Shown here: positions 1 through 8,355 of the stretch, one piece after another
How positions within the stretch are numbered: the stretch's first letter is position 1
Layout of the letters: each line of letters begins with the position of its first letter
DNA from: SMWC01 sp045561055
GTDB taxonomy: Bacteria > Pseudomonadota > Gammaproteobacteria > Steroidobacterales > Rariloculaceae
Length of the DNA stretch: 64,000 bases
Assembly: GCA_045561055.1 (NCBI GenBank)
Contig: JBJKYL010000013.1
Coordinates: 1 to 64,000, forward strand
Direction: 5' to 3'
Notes under the pieces: generated by a model
Told to the model about the DNA's origin: nothing
Database searches by the model: none
What the model saw: only the letters and a program-made list of their open reading frames with translations
Made by a program: the position numbers and the translations under genes

Positions 1-165
1 TCTTATGAAACCGAGCGTCTTTACCGTTCCTACGTCGTAGAAGACCCACTGTATTTTGTAGGGCCCTATGCTAGTGAGGACATGATGGGTTTTTCCGCTC
101 AGCTACCGGAACCTTATGGTTGTCTTGAGCTTGCAGGGGACAACAATCTGCGCGCGGAAGATTGA
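1..165 (+). CDS. C-terminal fragment of a DUF6152-associated secreted protein (partial)
   Basis: An open frame enters from the left edge and stops with TGA at 163-165, giving 54 residues. The end of the fragment (DP.YF..P near its middle, then PEPYGC near its end) resembles the last 30 residues of the DUF6152-type protein at 31345-32394, which also has a DP.TF.EP segment followed by PEPYDC. I therefore read it as the C-terminus of another member of that family. It is convergent with the next gene. The start and any N-terminal DUF6152 domain lie outside the window. Function unknown; similarity judged by eye. Confidence 0.6.
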   Translation, partial: SYETERLYRSYVVEDPLYFVGPYASEDMMGFSAQLPEPYGCLELAGDNNLRAED

Positions 166-230
166 TGCGCTCTATCAAGTGGATCTTATTACTGAGGTTT
201 GTTTATTGTGCCCGTGGTGCTAAGGGTGTT

Positions 231-1259
231 TCATCTTGCGATGCAGTTATAGGTTTTGACGGGTTCCCCAAGTAGCATGTAATGGCGTTGCGACGTAATC
301 GGTGTTGTATAGTTAATTGGGTCGGTTGTAACAACGCGAATGGTCATGCGGTTACCTACCTGATCGATTTCGAAGTATTCGACAACACTCACTTGTTCGC
401 TTAGTGGAATACCAGTTCTGTCGAAGTAGGGCCAGTTGATGTTGGTCGTATGTACGACGAGTGTTGTGCCTTCCCAGTGTCCGACGGAATATCCTAATGG
501 GCTCCGCGGAATAGCAGTATTTCGATTGTCTTCATTAAGATAGATCGTTCTCACGACATCGTTTTCTTGAATATGGACGATGATACGGTCGCCTTCGTCA
601 ACGAAATGTATTGGGTGTGGATTTGACATCGTGGAAGGCATGCCGGGTTTCACACATCTAAGTGCCGGATCATCTGTATCGCGATCGTATTCCGCTAGAG
701 AGATTTTTGCGGCATCGGTCATGGAAATATTGCTAACGTCGGCTCCACCGGCATCACCTATGCCGCTGGGTGCATCCGGATCGATACTCCAGACGTGAAA
801 TAGGGAGTGCTCAGGATTTGATTGCAGTGTCAGCCCCATGCCTTCGATTTGGTCAGGCCAGCGGGAAGGGCTGTTCGGCAGCATCAGGGCTTCCTTACCA
901 TTGGGCAGTAGCATATTAGTTACGAGCATCTCATTCGGGCGGATAGCTGAAATTGGACCAGCAATTTTGACTTGGTCTCCGACATTGAAGAGGTCTCGGT
1001 TGAGTCCGGAATAACGATCAAGCATATAGGTCGAGCCGCCCTCTAGTTCCCATATTTCTAACTCGCCCTCCGGATTCATTGCTTCCATCGTGAAGGTTAC
1101 ATGCGGGTTACGCCAATCGACCGCTATGATTTCCGCATCTAGCTCGAAAATTTCTTGACCGTAGTGTGCACGCGAATGATGAGCGAGAATAGTCAATGGT
1201 AATAGCGAAGCACTAAAAAATACGGCGTTGCTAAGAATTACGATGTTAGTTTTGTTCAT
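231..1259 (-). CDS. DUF6152 domain protein fused to its usual C-terminal domain, exported
   Basis: 342-residue predicted exported protein of unknown function. Residues 1-26 form a Sec signal peptide ending ..TILA, and the predicted mature protein starts with His27-His28. The DUF6152 domain follows, about 27-120, with the conserved NPH motif at 51-53. From about residue 195 comes the C-terminal domain repeated elsewhere in this window: an RCVKPGMPS segment, then GHWEGTTLVV, then FDRTGIPLSEQ. The same architecture occurs at 31345-32394 and 32718-33827, while the next locus (2466-3550) carries the two domains as separate genes. Start ATG at 1259 is supported by the signal peptide. Family identity is confident; a role is not established. 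Confidence 0.82.
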   Translation of the reverse strand: MNKTNIVILSNAVFFSASLLPLTILAHHSRAHYGQEIFELDAEIIAVDWRNPHVTFTMEAMNPEGELEIWELEGGSTYMLDRYSGLNRDLFNVGDQVKIAGPISAIRPNEMLVTNMLLPNGKEALMLPNSPSRWPDQIEGMGLTLQSNPEHSLFHVWSIDPDAPSGIGDAGGADVSNISMTDAAKISLAEYDRDTDDPALRCVKPGMPSTMSNPHPIHFVDEGDRIIVHIQENDVVRTIYLNEDNRNTAIPRSPLGYSVGHWEGTTLVVHTTNINWPYFDRTGIPLSEQVSVVEYFEIDQVGNRMTIRVVTTDPINYTTPITSQRHYMLLGEPVKTYNCIAR

Positions 1260-1336
1260 ACTAGCCTTATTTCTACTTGTTAAATAGTAAGGTTATATCT
1301 GTCGTATCTTCATTAGACGATTGCGATAAAGTTACT

Positions 1337-2392
1337 CTAGTGTTCGCCTGGCGTCGACATAAGTATCTCATATGCGCCGAGGACATTCCCTGCTCTAGAG
1401 AATTCGTACTCGATGAGGTGCATGTAATCTTCCATGAGAACTGTTTCGATTAATTCTTCCTTAGATTTGCCGGCCGCGATTCCTTCTGATACTGCTGTGT
1501 AGAGTTCCTCCATGTAGCGAGCCTGTTCCTCGACCTGTGCCTTAGTTCCTGGTGACTCATGGCCAGGCACTATGATGTCGAAATCCAGCTGAGCGACTGC
1601 CTTAAGTGAGTCAACCCACTCTGGCAGATAACCACCATCGAGATCTGTCCGTGCCGGACGGTTCGGTGTCAGGAAATCGACGGTATAGATAACCCGTTCT
1701 TCCGGGAACCGAACGACGGTCATATCATCGGTATGGTTTCTGCCGGTATATATCAGTTCGACTGTTTTCCCACCGAGTGTTATGGATGCATGATCCGAGT
1801 AGTAGATATCTGGTGGCCGGACAGTTGGCCCGCCATTTCTCGCTGCCCAGATCTCGGGTCTGGAGAGAGAACCATTATTGTTTACGTCCCAGCGCACAAA
1901 GTTGCTTGAGGTGTATCCGCCGACCTCGTTTTCCTGGATCATGCCGTCGCCATTGGTATCCCAGAGCTGCTCGCGAGGTAATAACGGTGCGTCGTCGGCT
2001 GGACGTTGTAAGTTCACGCGCATATTCTCGTGACCGATAAATATAGCAGTGTCGGCAAAGGCGTCGCCGCCGCCCGCATGATCGTTATGACTGTGGCTAT
2101 ATATTACGTATTTGACTGGTAAACTGAAGCGCTCGTCGAGCTGCTCCCTGAGCCACGCCGACACTTCGGGGAAGGTCGGGTCGACGACAATGATTCCGTC
2201 AGGCGTGACCAGGAACACGCCGATGTGCCGAACTTGCCGAAAGCGATATAGGTTACCGGTTACGTGTGTGATCTCTCGCTCGGGTTCGCCGCCGCTTATT
2301 CCCGTTTGGGCGCCGGTGAGCGAAGATAGGCAACAGCCGATAGCTACGATGGTTAAAGTTAGTATATTTTTTATAGATGGCATTTCATTCAC
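1337..2392 (-). CDS. Exported MBL-fold metallo-hydrolase with an inserted EF-hand pair
   Basis: 351 residues. A signal peptide (about 1-28, ending LTGA) leads into a metallo-beta-lactamase fold. Visible metal ligands are H100, H102, D104 and H105 in SHSHNDH, then H220 (GRNHTDD), D239 (TVDF) and H278 (PGHES), so a complete dinuclear metal site is expected. Between the first motif and H220 lie two perfect 12-residue EF-hand-type loops, D145-E156 (DTNGDGMIQENE) and D169-E180 (DVNNNGSLSRPE), spaced like a paired EF-hand. Calcium binding that steadies or controls the hydrolase is an inference. The substrate is unknown; MBL enzymes hydrolyse lactams, lactones, thioesters and phosphoesters. It lies on the same strand as the DUF6152 genes around it. 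Confidence 0.85.
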   Translation of the reverse strand: MNEMPSIKNILTLTIVAIGCCLSSLTGAQTGISGGEPEREITHVTGNLYRFRQVRHIGVFLVTPDGIIVVDPTFPEVSAWLREQLDERFSLPVKYVIYSHSHNDHAGGGDAFADTAIFIGHENMRVNLQRPADDAPLLPREQLWDTNGDGMIQENEVGGYTSSNFVRWDVNNNGSLSRPEIWAARNGGPTVRPPDIYYSDHASITLGGKTVELIYTGRNHTDDMTVVRFPEERVIYTVDFLTPNRPARTDLDGGYLPEWVDSLKAVAQLDFDIIVPGHESPGTKAQVEEQARYMEELYTAVSEGIAAGKSKEELIETVLMEDYMHLIEYEFSRAGNVLGAYEILMSTPGEH

Positions 2393-2465
2393 CCGCTAGT
2401 ATTTGTCTATTAGTCTCACTTGATTTATGTTCCAGTATATCTGGATTTTCCGCCTCTGCGGTTCG

Positions 2466-3107
2466 TTAGGGTTTGACCTGGTCGCACTCGTATTCGAAGA
2501 AATGGGCATCTGGATCGAGACGAAAAAGGTTTCTGGTTTTCCAGGGCTCAAGATAGTTCACGGCGTCGTGAACGGTAATTTCGATTTCCAGCGTCTCTTT
2601 ATCTAGGCGTGTAAATTGTTCGACGAGGCGTGTTTCGTCGCTTAAAGGAAGTCCTTCCCAATGATAGGATGTGCCGCTTTTTAGATTGACAGTATTGACA
2701 ATAAAAGTTTCACCTTCCCAGTGACCGTTCGAGTGTCCGAGCCAGAGTGGTCCCTCGTCCTCTAGCGGTAGACGGCCGTCAAGAAATATTCGGCGCACCT
2801 GATGATAGGCCTCGAATAAGATCCAGACGCGCTCTTCTGACTCGATGATTTCGATTCGCGTTGGTTGCCAGGCAATCATGCCTCTGGGCATATAAACTAT
2901 ACAACTGAGATAGGGATCAAGATTAGGATCGAAATTGTCTTGGGCTTCTCTACCCTGTGCAGTGAACTGAGGTTCTTCCGGCAGGATTTGACTGCGAGTG
3001 CGTTGTGCTTGCCAAATTCCAGATATGTCCCCCGGGCTCCCATATGCGGTTTTAACCCCAGCAGGAATTGTGGTTAGTGCGATGAATAGCACTAAGACGG
3101 TTTTCAC
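2466..3107 (-). CDS. Secreted protein equivalent to the C-terminal domain of DUF6152 fusions
   Basis: 213 residues with a signal peptide (about 1-23, ending TAYG). It has no DUF6152 domain but matches the C-terminal half of the fused paralogues in this window: a C..YMPRGM segment near residue 70, GHWEGETFIV near 125-135, GLPLSDETRLVEQF near 150-163 and a terminal EYEC. Its ATG overlaps the stop of the upstream DUF6152 gene by 4 bases (3104-3107), so the two are probably translationally coupled and may act as a two-protein version of the single-chain paralogues. Function unknown. Confidence 0.75.
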   Translation of the reverse strand: MKTVLVLFIALTTIPAGVKTAYGSPGDISGIWQAQRTRSQILPEEPQFTAQGREAQDNFDPNLDPYLSCIVYMPRGMIAWQPTRIEIIESEERVWILFEAYHQVRRIFLDGRLPLEDEGPLWLGHSNGHWEGETFIVNTVNLKSGTSYHWEGLPLSDETRLVEQFTRLDKETLEIEITVHDAVNYLEPWKTRNLFRLDPDAHFFEYECDQVKP

Positions 3108-3550
3108 TGTTGCTTGTCCTCTTGGTTTTGTTTGAGAAAAGGGATTTCTACATAGGGGTTGTTCATATTTAACTCATTACCATCGGGAAGAGTGATGTGG
3201 TTGGCGCGGATTTCTAATTTTAAAGTCCGAGCAGGATGCCCAACGATTTGTAACCGATCACCGGGTTTGATCGAGTCGCGTGAGAGTCTCCCGCTGCGAA
3301 GAAAGCCGGAGCTACCACCAGTTTCTGCGACCCAAGTTTCGGTCTCGCCGTTATTGTTTTTTACATCAAGGTAAATGGTAACGTGTGGGTTAGTGAAGTC
3401 GAATTGGGTCACGATACCTTCAATTGAGTGCTCTTCTTCTGGGTCGAAATGATTAGCAAAACCATGGTGCGCCTGCCCTGGACAGCAAACTAGTAGCGCG
3501 TTGAGCATGCCGAACATTGCCATAAAGTGCTTATAAATTCGACGTCTCAT
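3104..3550 (-). CDS. DUF6152 family protein, stand-alone, exported
   Basis: 148 residues. The signal peptide (1-27) ends ..PGQA, leaving His28-His29 as the predicted mature N-terminus. The DUF6152 signature NPH is at 54-56, and ETWVAETGG follows near 80. The family is widespread in proteobacteria but has no assigned activity. This is the first gene of a tight two-gene unit with the C-terminal-domain partner (4-base overlap). A perfect inverted repeat at 3564-3583 lies 14 bases upstream of the start codon and could be an operator. Confidence 0.85.
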   Translation of the reverse strand: MRRRIYKHFMAMFGMLNALLVCCPGQAHHGFANHFDPEEEHSIEGIVTQFDFTNPHVTIYLDVKNNNGETETWVAETGGSSGFLRSGRLSRDSIKPGDRLQIVGHPARTLKLEIRANHITLPDGNELNMNNPYVEIPFLKQNQEDKQQ

Positions 3551-3563
3551 TGTTTCCCCTTAT

Positions 3564-3583
3564 AACAAACCAACAGGTTTGTT
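3564..3583. promoter_or_regulatory. Perfect 8-bp inverted repeat, candidate operator
   Basis: AACAAACC, a 4-base spacer, then GGTTTGTT: a perfect 20-base palindromic arrangement in the 240-base divergent gap between the DUF6152 pair (minus) and the glcG-tctCBA unit (plus). It is 14 bases from the DUF6152 start codon. Size and symmetry suit a dimeric repressor such as TetR type. No regulator gene is adjacent, so the binding protein is unknown. Confidence 0.4.
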
Positions 3584-3790
3584 CCACTTGCCGTATTTAA
3601 TATTTGAACGATCCGATCACTCAGATGCTATATTTTGACAAAGCCTTGATACTATACATTTGTACGCGGCTATCTGTTAGGCAGACGCGCGAAGCACGTC
3701 TCCGCCGTCGATCCCCTTCAGAACCACCCGTGTTTCTTAGATGGTAAGCTAGGGAGCCTTTGGTTGTAATCAGGGTTTCAGGAAACAAAG

Positions 3791-4237
3791 ATGGCTTTTT
3801 TTGTAAACGCTAAGCGGCTGACCTCTTTGGGTGCGAAGGCTATGATGGCCGCAGCAGTCGCCGAAGCAGAGTCAATAGGAATTACAGCGACGGTGGCCAT
3901 TGTCGATGATGGGGGTAATCTTATGTTGCTAGAGCGTATGGACGGTGGTCGTTTCCATACCGTGCATTCTTCGCTGACGAAAGCGATATGCTCTGCGTCG
4001 AACCGGCGGCCAACTACGACTGGCGGGGCACAGGGCCAACATCTCGATACTCTTCATGCAATCGGCTTGTCGCTTGCCGCGGGCCCCGAACGTTGGACAG
4101 CTATGGAGGGAGGATTTCCAATTTTCTTCGACGAAGAATGCGTTGGGGGTATTGGTGTCAGCGGAGGCGATTGGGAGCAGGACGAGCGTATTGCGAAAGC
4201 AGCCGTTACCGCGGCTGGCGCATCATTGCCAAAATGA
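3791..4237 (+). CDS. GlcG/HbpS-like (DUF336) protein
   Basis: 148 residues, the usual size of the GlcG/HbpS family. Recognisable are the family segments IVDDGGNLMLLERMDG (about 37-52), a TKAICSASNRRPT region (about 63-75), and a C-terminal GGFPI...GGIGVSGG..EQDE. Some members bind haem (HbpS); many sit in catabolic operons with unknown roles. No signal peptide is evident. It is first in a plus-strand unit and its stop TGA overlaps the next ATG (ATGA at 4234-4237), so it is coupled to the tripartite transporter genes. A function for this protein cannot be read from the sequence. Confidence 0.82.
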   Translation: MAFFVNAKRLTSLGAKAMMAAAVAEAESIGITATVAIVDDGGNLMLLERMDGGRFHTVHSSLTKAICSASNRRPTTTGGAQGQHLDTLHAIGLSLAAGPERWTAMEGGFPIFFDEECVGGIGVSGGDWEQDERIAKAAVTAAGASLPK

Positions 4238-5223
4238 TGCAGAGAATATTGATGGGAAGAAAAGAAATAATTACCGTAAGTTTTGCACTGGGAATTTTTT
4301 TATCTGCCTCCGCTACTTTTAGTCAGTTCCCAGAACAGCCGATTGAGTTTGTTATTCCTTTCGCTGCCGGTGGAGGTGCCGATATCGAGGGGCGAACGTT
4401 AGCAAGTGAGATGAGCGATATTTTAGGCGTGCCCGTTGTTCCGGTGAATAAGGCGGGGGCTGGAGGTGCGGTTGCTTATACCTATGTTAAGAATGCTACA
4501 CCTGACGGCTATACCGTTGTCTGGAACTCGCCATCCATCCTTACTGTTACAAATCTCGGGAATGTGCCGTTCGAACACGATGCTATGGATCATATTGGTC
4601 GTGTTGAGTACCAACCGATGGTGTTTGCTGTCAGCTCTAAAGCGCCGTGGAGTAATTTCAATGCCTTTTTAGAAGACTGTAAGGCCAGCCCAAACTATTT
4701 CAAAATTGCCAATTCTGGAACTGGTAGTGCGACCCACCTTGGTGCGTTGTCGTTGATGAGTGCTGCTGGGTGCGAGGTCGTTCATCTCCCGATCGGTATT
4801 CAGCGGCGTAACGGCTCTGTGATAAGTGGTGAGGCGGATGCTATGTTAGCGCCACTTACGGGCGCTATTAGCCTCACGAATGCCGGCCGTTTAAATTTGC
4901 TCGTTTCGTTGAGCGGTAACAGAAATCCCGTTATTTCCGACGTCCCTACGGCTACTGAGCTAGGGTTAGATTCAGAGTTTGAAATGTTCCGAGGGTTGTC
5001 TGTACCTGAAAACACGCCGGTGGAGGTTAAAGCGCAACTTGCTGAGGCGATGGCACAGGCTGGAGCGTCCGACGCCTTTATGAATCTCGCAGCGGAAGTC
5101 GGGTTCACAGTAGCTCCGATGATGGTAGAAGACTTCGAAGCCCTATTATTGATAGAGGATGCTCGAGTGAAGGCGATTGTGCGCGATGCTGGGCTGTCTT
5201 CTTCGGGTGCTGTCGAAAATTGA
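4234..5223 (+). CDS. Tripartite tricarboxylate transporter substrate-binding protein (TctC/BugT type)
   Basis: 329 residues from the ATG that overlaps the upstream stop; ATGs at 4237 and 4252 are alternatives. The N-terminus is a signal peptide ending near ..SASATFS. The mature start has the TctC hallmark PIEFVIPFAAGGGAD, followed by VPVVPVNKAGAGGA and a DGYTVVW segment, typical of periplasmic Bug receptors that bind carboxylates. The frame is open upstream to 3988, but that part overlaps the DUF336 gene and is not used. It works with the TctB and TctA membrane proteins encoded just downstream. The ligand is unknown; the neighbouring oxidoreductases suggest an organic acid or sugar acid. Confidence 0.88.
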   Translation: MMQRILMGRKEIITVSFALGIFLSASATFSQFPEQPIEFVIPFAAGGGADIEGRTLASEMSDILGVPVVPVNKAGAGGAVAYTYVKNATPDGYTVVWNSPSILTVTNLGNVPFEHDAMDHIGRVEYQPMVFAVSSKAPWSNFNAFLEDCKASPNYFKIANSGTGSATHLGALSLMSAAGCEVVHLPIGIQRRNGSVISGEADAMLAPLTGAISLTNAGRLNLLVSLSGNRNPVISDVPTATELGLDSEFEMFRGLSVPENTPVEVKAQLAEAMAQAGASDAFMNLAAEVGFTVAPMMVEDFEALLLIEDARVKAIVRDAGLSSSGAVEN

Positions 5224-5259
5224 TTGTGTGGCCGCGCCGTTCGTACGAGAACTGAGTGC

Positions 5260-5721
5260 TTGATTGTGTTTCTCGCTCGACGAAATGCTGTTGTTGGATT
5301 TGTTCTACTTACTTTAGGCATAGTCTATGGTTTTCTAACCGCGTCTTTGCCTAATCGTAGTCTGCCAGATATACCCGGTCCTTCCTTTTTTCCGTGGCTT
5401 ATCACGGGCGCATTTGTTGTGCTGTCCGGAGCCCTGCTAATTAGTGCGTTTATCGGCTCAGATAATGACTCCACGGAACCAATAGTAGATAGTAATACAA
5501 AGCTAAGGATGTTTGCGCTGATCTGGATTGTTGTCTATTTTTCAGTACTACCTTACGCTGGTTTTTTAGTTGCGAGTGCCCCATTTTTTGCCGGGATGAT
5601 GTGGTTTTACGGTGAGCGAAATCGTACTGTAATCTTGCTTTCCGCAGTACTCATTCCTGGCGGCTTGTTTTACGTTTTCCGTTACGGATTCCAAATACTG
5701 CTGCCTACGGGTGTATGGTAG
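5260..5721 (+). CDS. TctB family small membrane subunit (DUF1468)
   Basis: About 153 residues with four hydrophobic segments, the expected layout of the TctB subunit of tripartite tricarboxylate transporters. The segment PDIPGPSFFPWLI near the N-terminus is typical (P.PG..FFP). The start is uncertain: TTG at 5260 and GTG at 5266 fit the family length, and TTG at 5224, directly after the tctC stop, is also open. No ATG start exists in this frame before the first membrane span. It lies between tctC and tctA and needs both to make a complete secondary transporter. Confidence 0.82.
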   Translation: MIVFLARRNAVVGFVLLTLGIVYGFLTASLPNRSLPDIPGPSFFPWLITGAFVVLSGALLISAFIGSDNDSTEPIVDSNTKLRMFALIWIVVYFSVLPYAGFLVASAPFFAGMMWFYGERNRTVILLSAVLIPGGLFYVFRYGFQILLPTGVW

Positions 5722-5731
5722 TGGCTATGAG

Positions 5732-7213
5732 ATGAGTGGTGATGTACTACAGGGCTTCCTGCAAGCGGTCCAGCCGTCGAGTCTGCTAGCGACCGCCCTC
5801 GGATCGATGCTCGGTATTACTGTCGGCATGATTCCAGGTATGACTATTTCGACAGGAATTATCCTTGTTTTACCGCTGACTTTTGTCCTCGATCCAGGCA
5901 TGTCGATAGCGTTGCTACTAGGGCTCTATGTCGGCGGCATGATGGGCGGTAGTTTCTCCGCTATTCTCCTGAGAATCCCGGGCACGCCGTCGGCAGCAGC
6001 GACTGCGCTTGATGGACATCCGCTAGTTGTTCGTGGTGAAGCGGGTAGGGCGTTGGGCATTGCGATCATTGCAAGCTTTATTGGAGGATTGTTGAGCTTC
6101 TTCTGCTTATTTCTCATTGCGCCTAATCTCGCGGATTTAGCGCTCGGATTTCGTGCGCCCGATTTGTTTAGCCTAGTGTTCCTGGGCCTGACAATCATCT
6201 GTTCGTTTGCTGCTAGGTCGCTTATAAAAGCGCTACTTTCGGCAGCCATTGGACTTGCTATTGTATCGATAGGCCAGGACCCGGTGATGGGAACTGCACG
6301 GTTTACTTTTGGCGACGCAAATTTGCTGTCAGGTATTCATTTTCTATCGGCGCTTATTGGATTGTTTGCAATTCCTCAGCTCATAGAGAATCTTGTTACA
6401 AAAGGTTCAGGGAAGACATCTACTGTACGTGGTTTAAGCCTAGCCGGCGTTTTTCCGAAAATGCTGGATATCTGTCGTATACGTATTCCTGTTTTTATTG
6501 GTTCGGTAATTGGTACATTTCTCGGGATCCTCCCAGGAGCAGGCGGGCCAATTGCGGCGTTCATCAGTTATGACTACGCTCAAAAAATGGCACGAGAACC
6601 CGAGGAATTCGGTAAAGGCTCAGTGGAGGGTATCGCAGCGCCTGAGTCCGCTAACAACGCTGTCACTGGTGGTGCACTCGTGCCGATGATGACGCTCGGT
6701 ATCCCCGGAGATCCTGTAACTGCGATACTCATCGGTGCGCTACTCGTGCATGGTTTGGCGCCCGGACCGTTATTGTTTATCGAACGTGCGGATTTTGCCT
6801 ATGGAATCATTTTTTCTTTTTTCTGGGCGAATATATGTAATCTAGTGATCGCCTTTGCCGGATTGCGGCTACTTGTCAAACTCATTAGTATGCCTCGCGC
6901 GATTCTTATGCCGACGATCGCTGTCCTTTGCGTCGTCGGGTCCTACGCGTTGCGTAACTCTCTCTTCGATGTTTATGTGATGCTATTGTTCGGGTTGCTA
7001 GGGCTTGGTATGAAATGGTTCGATATGCCGGTTGTTCCCTTGTTACTGGCGCTCGTTCTTGGGCGGCAATTAGAAGAGCATCTTAGGATTGCGCTGACGG
7101 CGTCGCAGGGTGATGTTTCGGTTTTCTTTACATCTCCTTACAGCGCTTTTTTTCTTGGTCTTGCGGCTATTTCGATCACTTGGTCCATAGTTAATGCACG
7201 GCGGTTCCGTTAG
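5732..7213 (+). CDS. Tripartite tricarboxylate transporter large permease (TctA)
   Basis: 493 residues from ATG 5732; GTG 5711 would add seven residues and overlap tctB. A large polytopic membrane protein with the TctA marks: an N-terminal GMIPGMT glycine-proline loop (about 35), LRIPGTPSAAATALDGHP (about 85-102), and in the second half GILPGAGGPIAAFISYDYA plus APESANNAVTGGALVPM and LGIPGDP. These repeated halves form the sodium- or proton-coupled channel of TTT systems. With TctC and TctB upstream and a Gfo/Idh/MocA oxidoreductase downstream, the unit probably imports a carboxylated substrate. Confidence 0.92.
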   Translation: MSGDVLQGFLQAVQPSSLLATALGSMLGITVGMIPGMTISTGIILVLPLTFVLDPGMSIALLLGLYVGGMMGGSFSAILLRIPGTPSAAATALDGHPLVVRGEAGRALGIAIIASFIGGLLSFFCLFLIAPNLADLALGFRAPDLFSLVFLGLTIICSFAARSLIKALLSAAIGLAIVSIGQDPVMGTARFTFGDANLLSGIHFLSALIGLFAIPQLIENLVTKGSGKTSTVRGLSLAGVFPKMLDICRIRIPVFIGSVIGTFLGILPGAGGPIAAFISYDYAQKMAREPEEFGKGSVEGIAAPESANNAVTGGALVPMMTLGIPGDPVTAILIGALLVHGLAPGPLLFIERADFAYGIIFSFFWANICNLVIAFAGLRLLVKLISMPRAILMPTIAVLCVVGSYALRNSLFDVYVMLLFGLLGLGMKWFDMPVVPLLLALVLGRQLEEHLRIALTASQGDVSVFFTSPYSAFFLGLAAISITWSIVNARRFR

Positions 7214-7250
7214 GTCGGTGTAGTAAACGCAGAGTTTTCGGAGTAATGCA

Positions 7251-8264
7251 ATGAGTGTTGAACCTGTGCGTGTTGCCTGTCTCGGTATGGGATGGTGGTC
7301 GGATGTTCTTGCAGATGCTATTGGCCGAAGCTCGGCGATTGAGATAGTTAACTGTTATACGCGATCAGGAGAAAAACGATCCGCTTTCGCGGCCAAGTAT
7401 CGATGTAGGGCGGCTACAAGCTATGAAGAGATGCTTGCCGATGACTCCGTGCAGGCAGTAATTAACACGACTCCAAATTCTGTGCATCTTGAAACCGTGC
7501 GTGCAGCCGCAGAAGCTGGTAAACATGTTTTCCTAGATAAACCGATAGCTAATAGTGTCGTTGATGGTAAGGCGATCACAGAGGTTTGTGCTACCGCAGG
7601 CGTAATTCTATCGATTGGTTATCAGCGACGTCGAGAGAGTCATTACGTTTGGATAAAAGAGCAGATTGCTGCTGGTCATTTCGGAAAACTTGTACAGGCG
7701 GAGTGTAATATCAGCCGCGATCGTCTAGGTAAAATAGATCTAAGTTCGTGGCGCTACCAATCTGTCGGGATGCCGGGCGGAGTAATGTTGCAAATCGGCA
7801 TTCATTACACAGATGTGCTAGAGATGTTGATGGGTCCCGTCAAACGCGTTTCCGCGATGTCGGTACGGCTTGTGCTACCGGGCGAGAATCCAGATGTTGC
7901 CAACATGGTACTGGAACATGAGAGCGGTGCTATTTCGAACTTGACCGCGAGTTATGCCTCGGCGTCCGAGTATTACATGATGAATATATACGGTAAGGAA
8001 GCTAGTGCCTATTACGATCTATTTACTGGTTTGAGATATTTAAAACGCGGCGAATCCGAACCGATACCCGTGTCTTGCGAACAAAACGATTCGATAGTTG
8101 GTGAGTTGGAGGAATTCGCTGCGTGCGTTCGAGGTGAGGCGGAGCCGGAGGTCGGTGGTCAGCGTGCGACGGAGTCGCTTGCAGTGATTCGAGCTGGTGC
8201 TAAATCGGCGAAGGAAGGTAGGGTTGTTGATGTTGCCGAGATCCTCGATTCCGTGGACGAGTAG
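7251..8264 (+). CDS. Gfo/Idh/MocA family oxidoreductase
   Basis: 337 residues, normal for the family. The N-terminal Rossmann domain starts with CLGMGWWS (about 10-17). The conserved Lys motif appears as AGKHVFLDKPIANS (about 90-103). The C-terminal alpha/beta domain carries LQIGIHYTDVLEMLMGPV with the usual His (about 180). Such enzymes oxidise or reduce sugars, inositols and related hydroxyl compounds with NAD(P). It follows tctA by 37 bases on the same strand, so its substrate is likely linked to the transported compound. A second member with a similar GLGWWG start is at 13061-14086. Substrate unknown. Confidence 0.88.
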   Translation: MSVEPVRVACLGMGWWSDVLADAIGRSSAIEIVNCYTRSGEKRSAFAAKYRCRAATSYEEMLADDSVQAVINTTPNSVHLETVRAAAEAGKHVFLDKPIANSVVDGKAITEVCATAGVILSIGYQRRRESHYVWIKEQIAAGHFGKLVQAECNISRDRLGKIDLSSWRYQSVGMPGGVMLQIGIHYTDVLEMLMGPVKRVSAMSVRLVLPGENPDVANMVLEHESGAISNLTASYASASEYYMMNIYGKEASAYYDLFTGLRYLKRGESEPIPVSCEQNDSIVGELEEFAACVRGEAEPEVGGQRATESLAVIRAGAKSAKEGRVVDVAEILDSVDE

Positions 8265-8355
8265 TCCAGGCACGTTTTGGATGGTTGGAGCGAGTAAGCG
8301 ACGGCGATTGGCTGACCAGGTTATCCAGCCGGGCAACCCGAACATCGCGTGTCCT

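Noticed and set aside
3988..4233. N-terminal extension of the TctC frame
   Set aside because: It overlaps the DUF336 gene in another frame and puts the signal peptide in mid-protein. The ATG overlapping the upstream stop is preferred.
4800..5321. 173-residue open frame opposite TctC
   Set aside because: Shadow of the substrate-binding protein gene with low-complexity composition.
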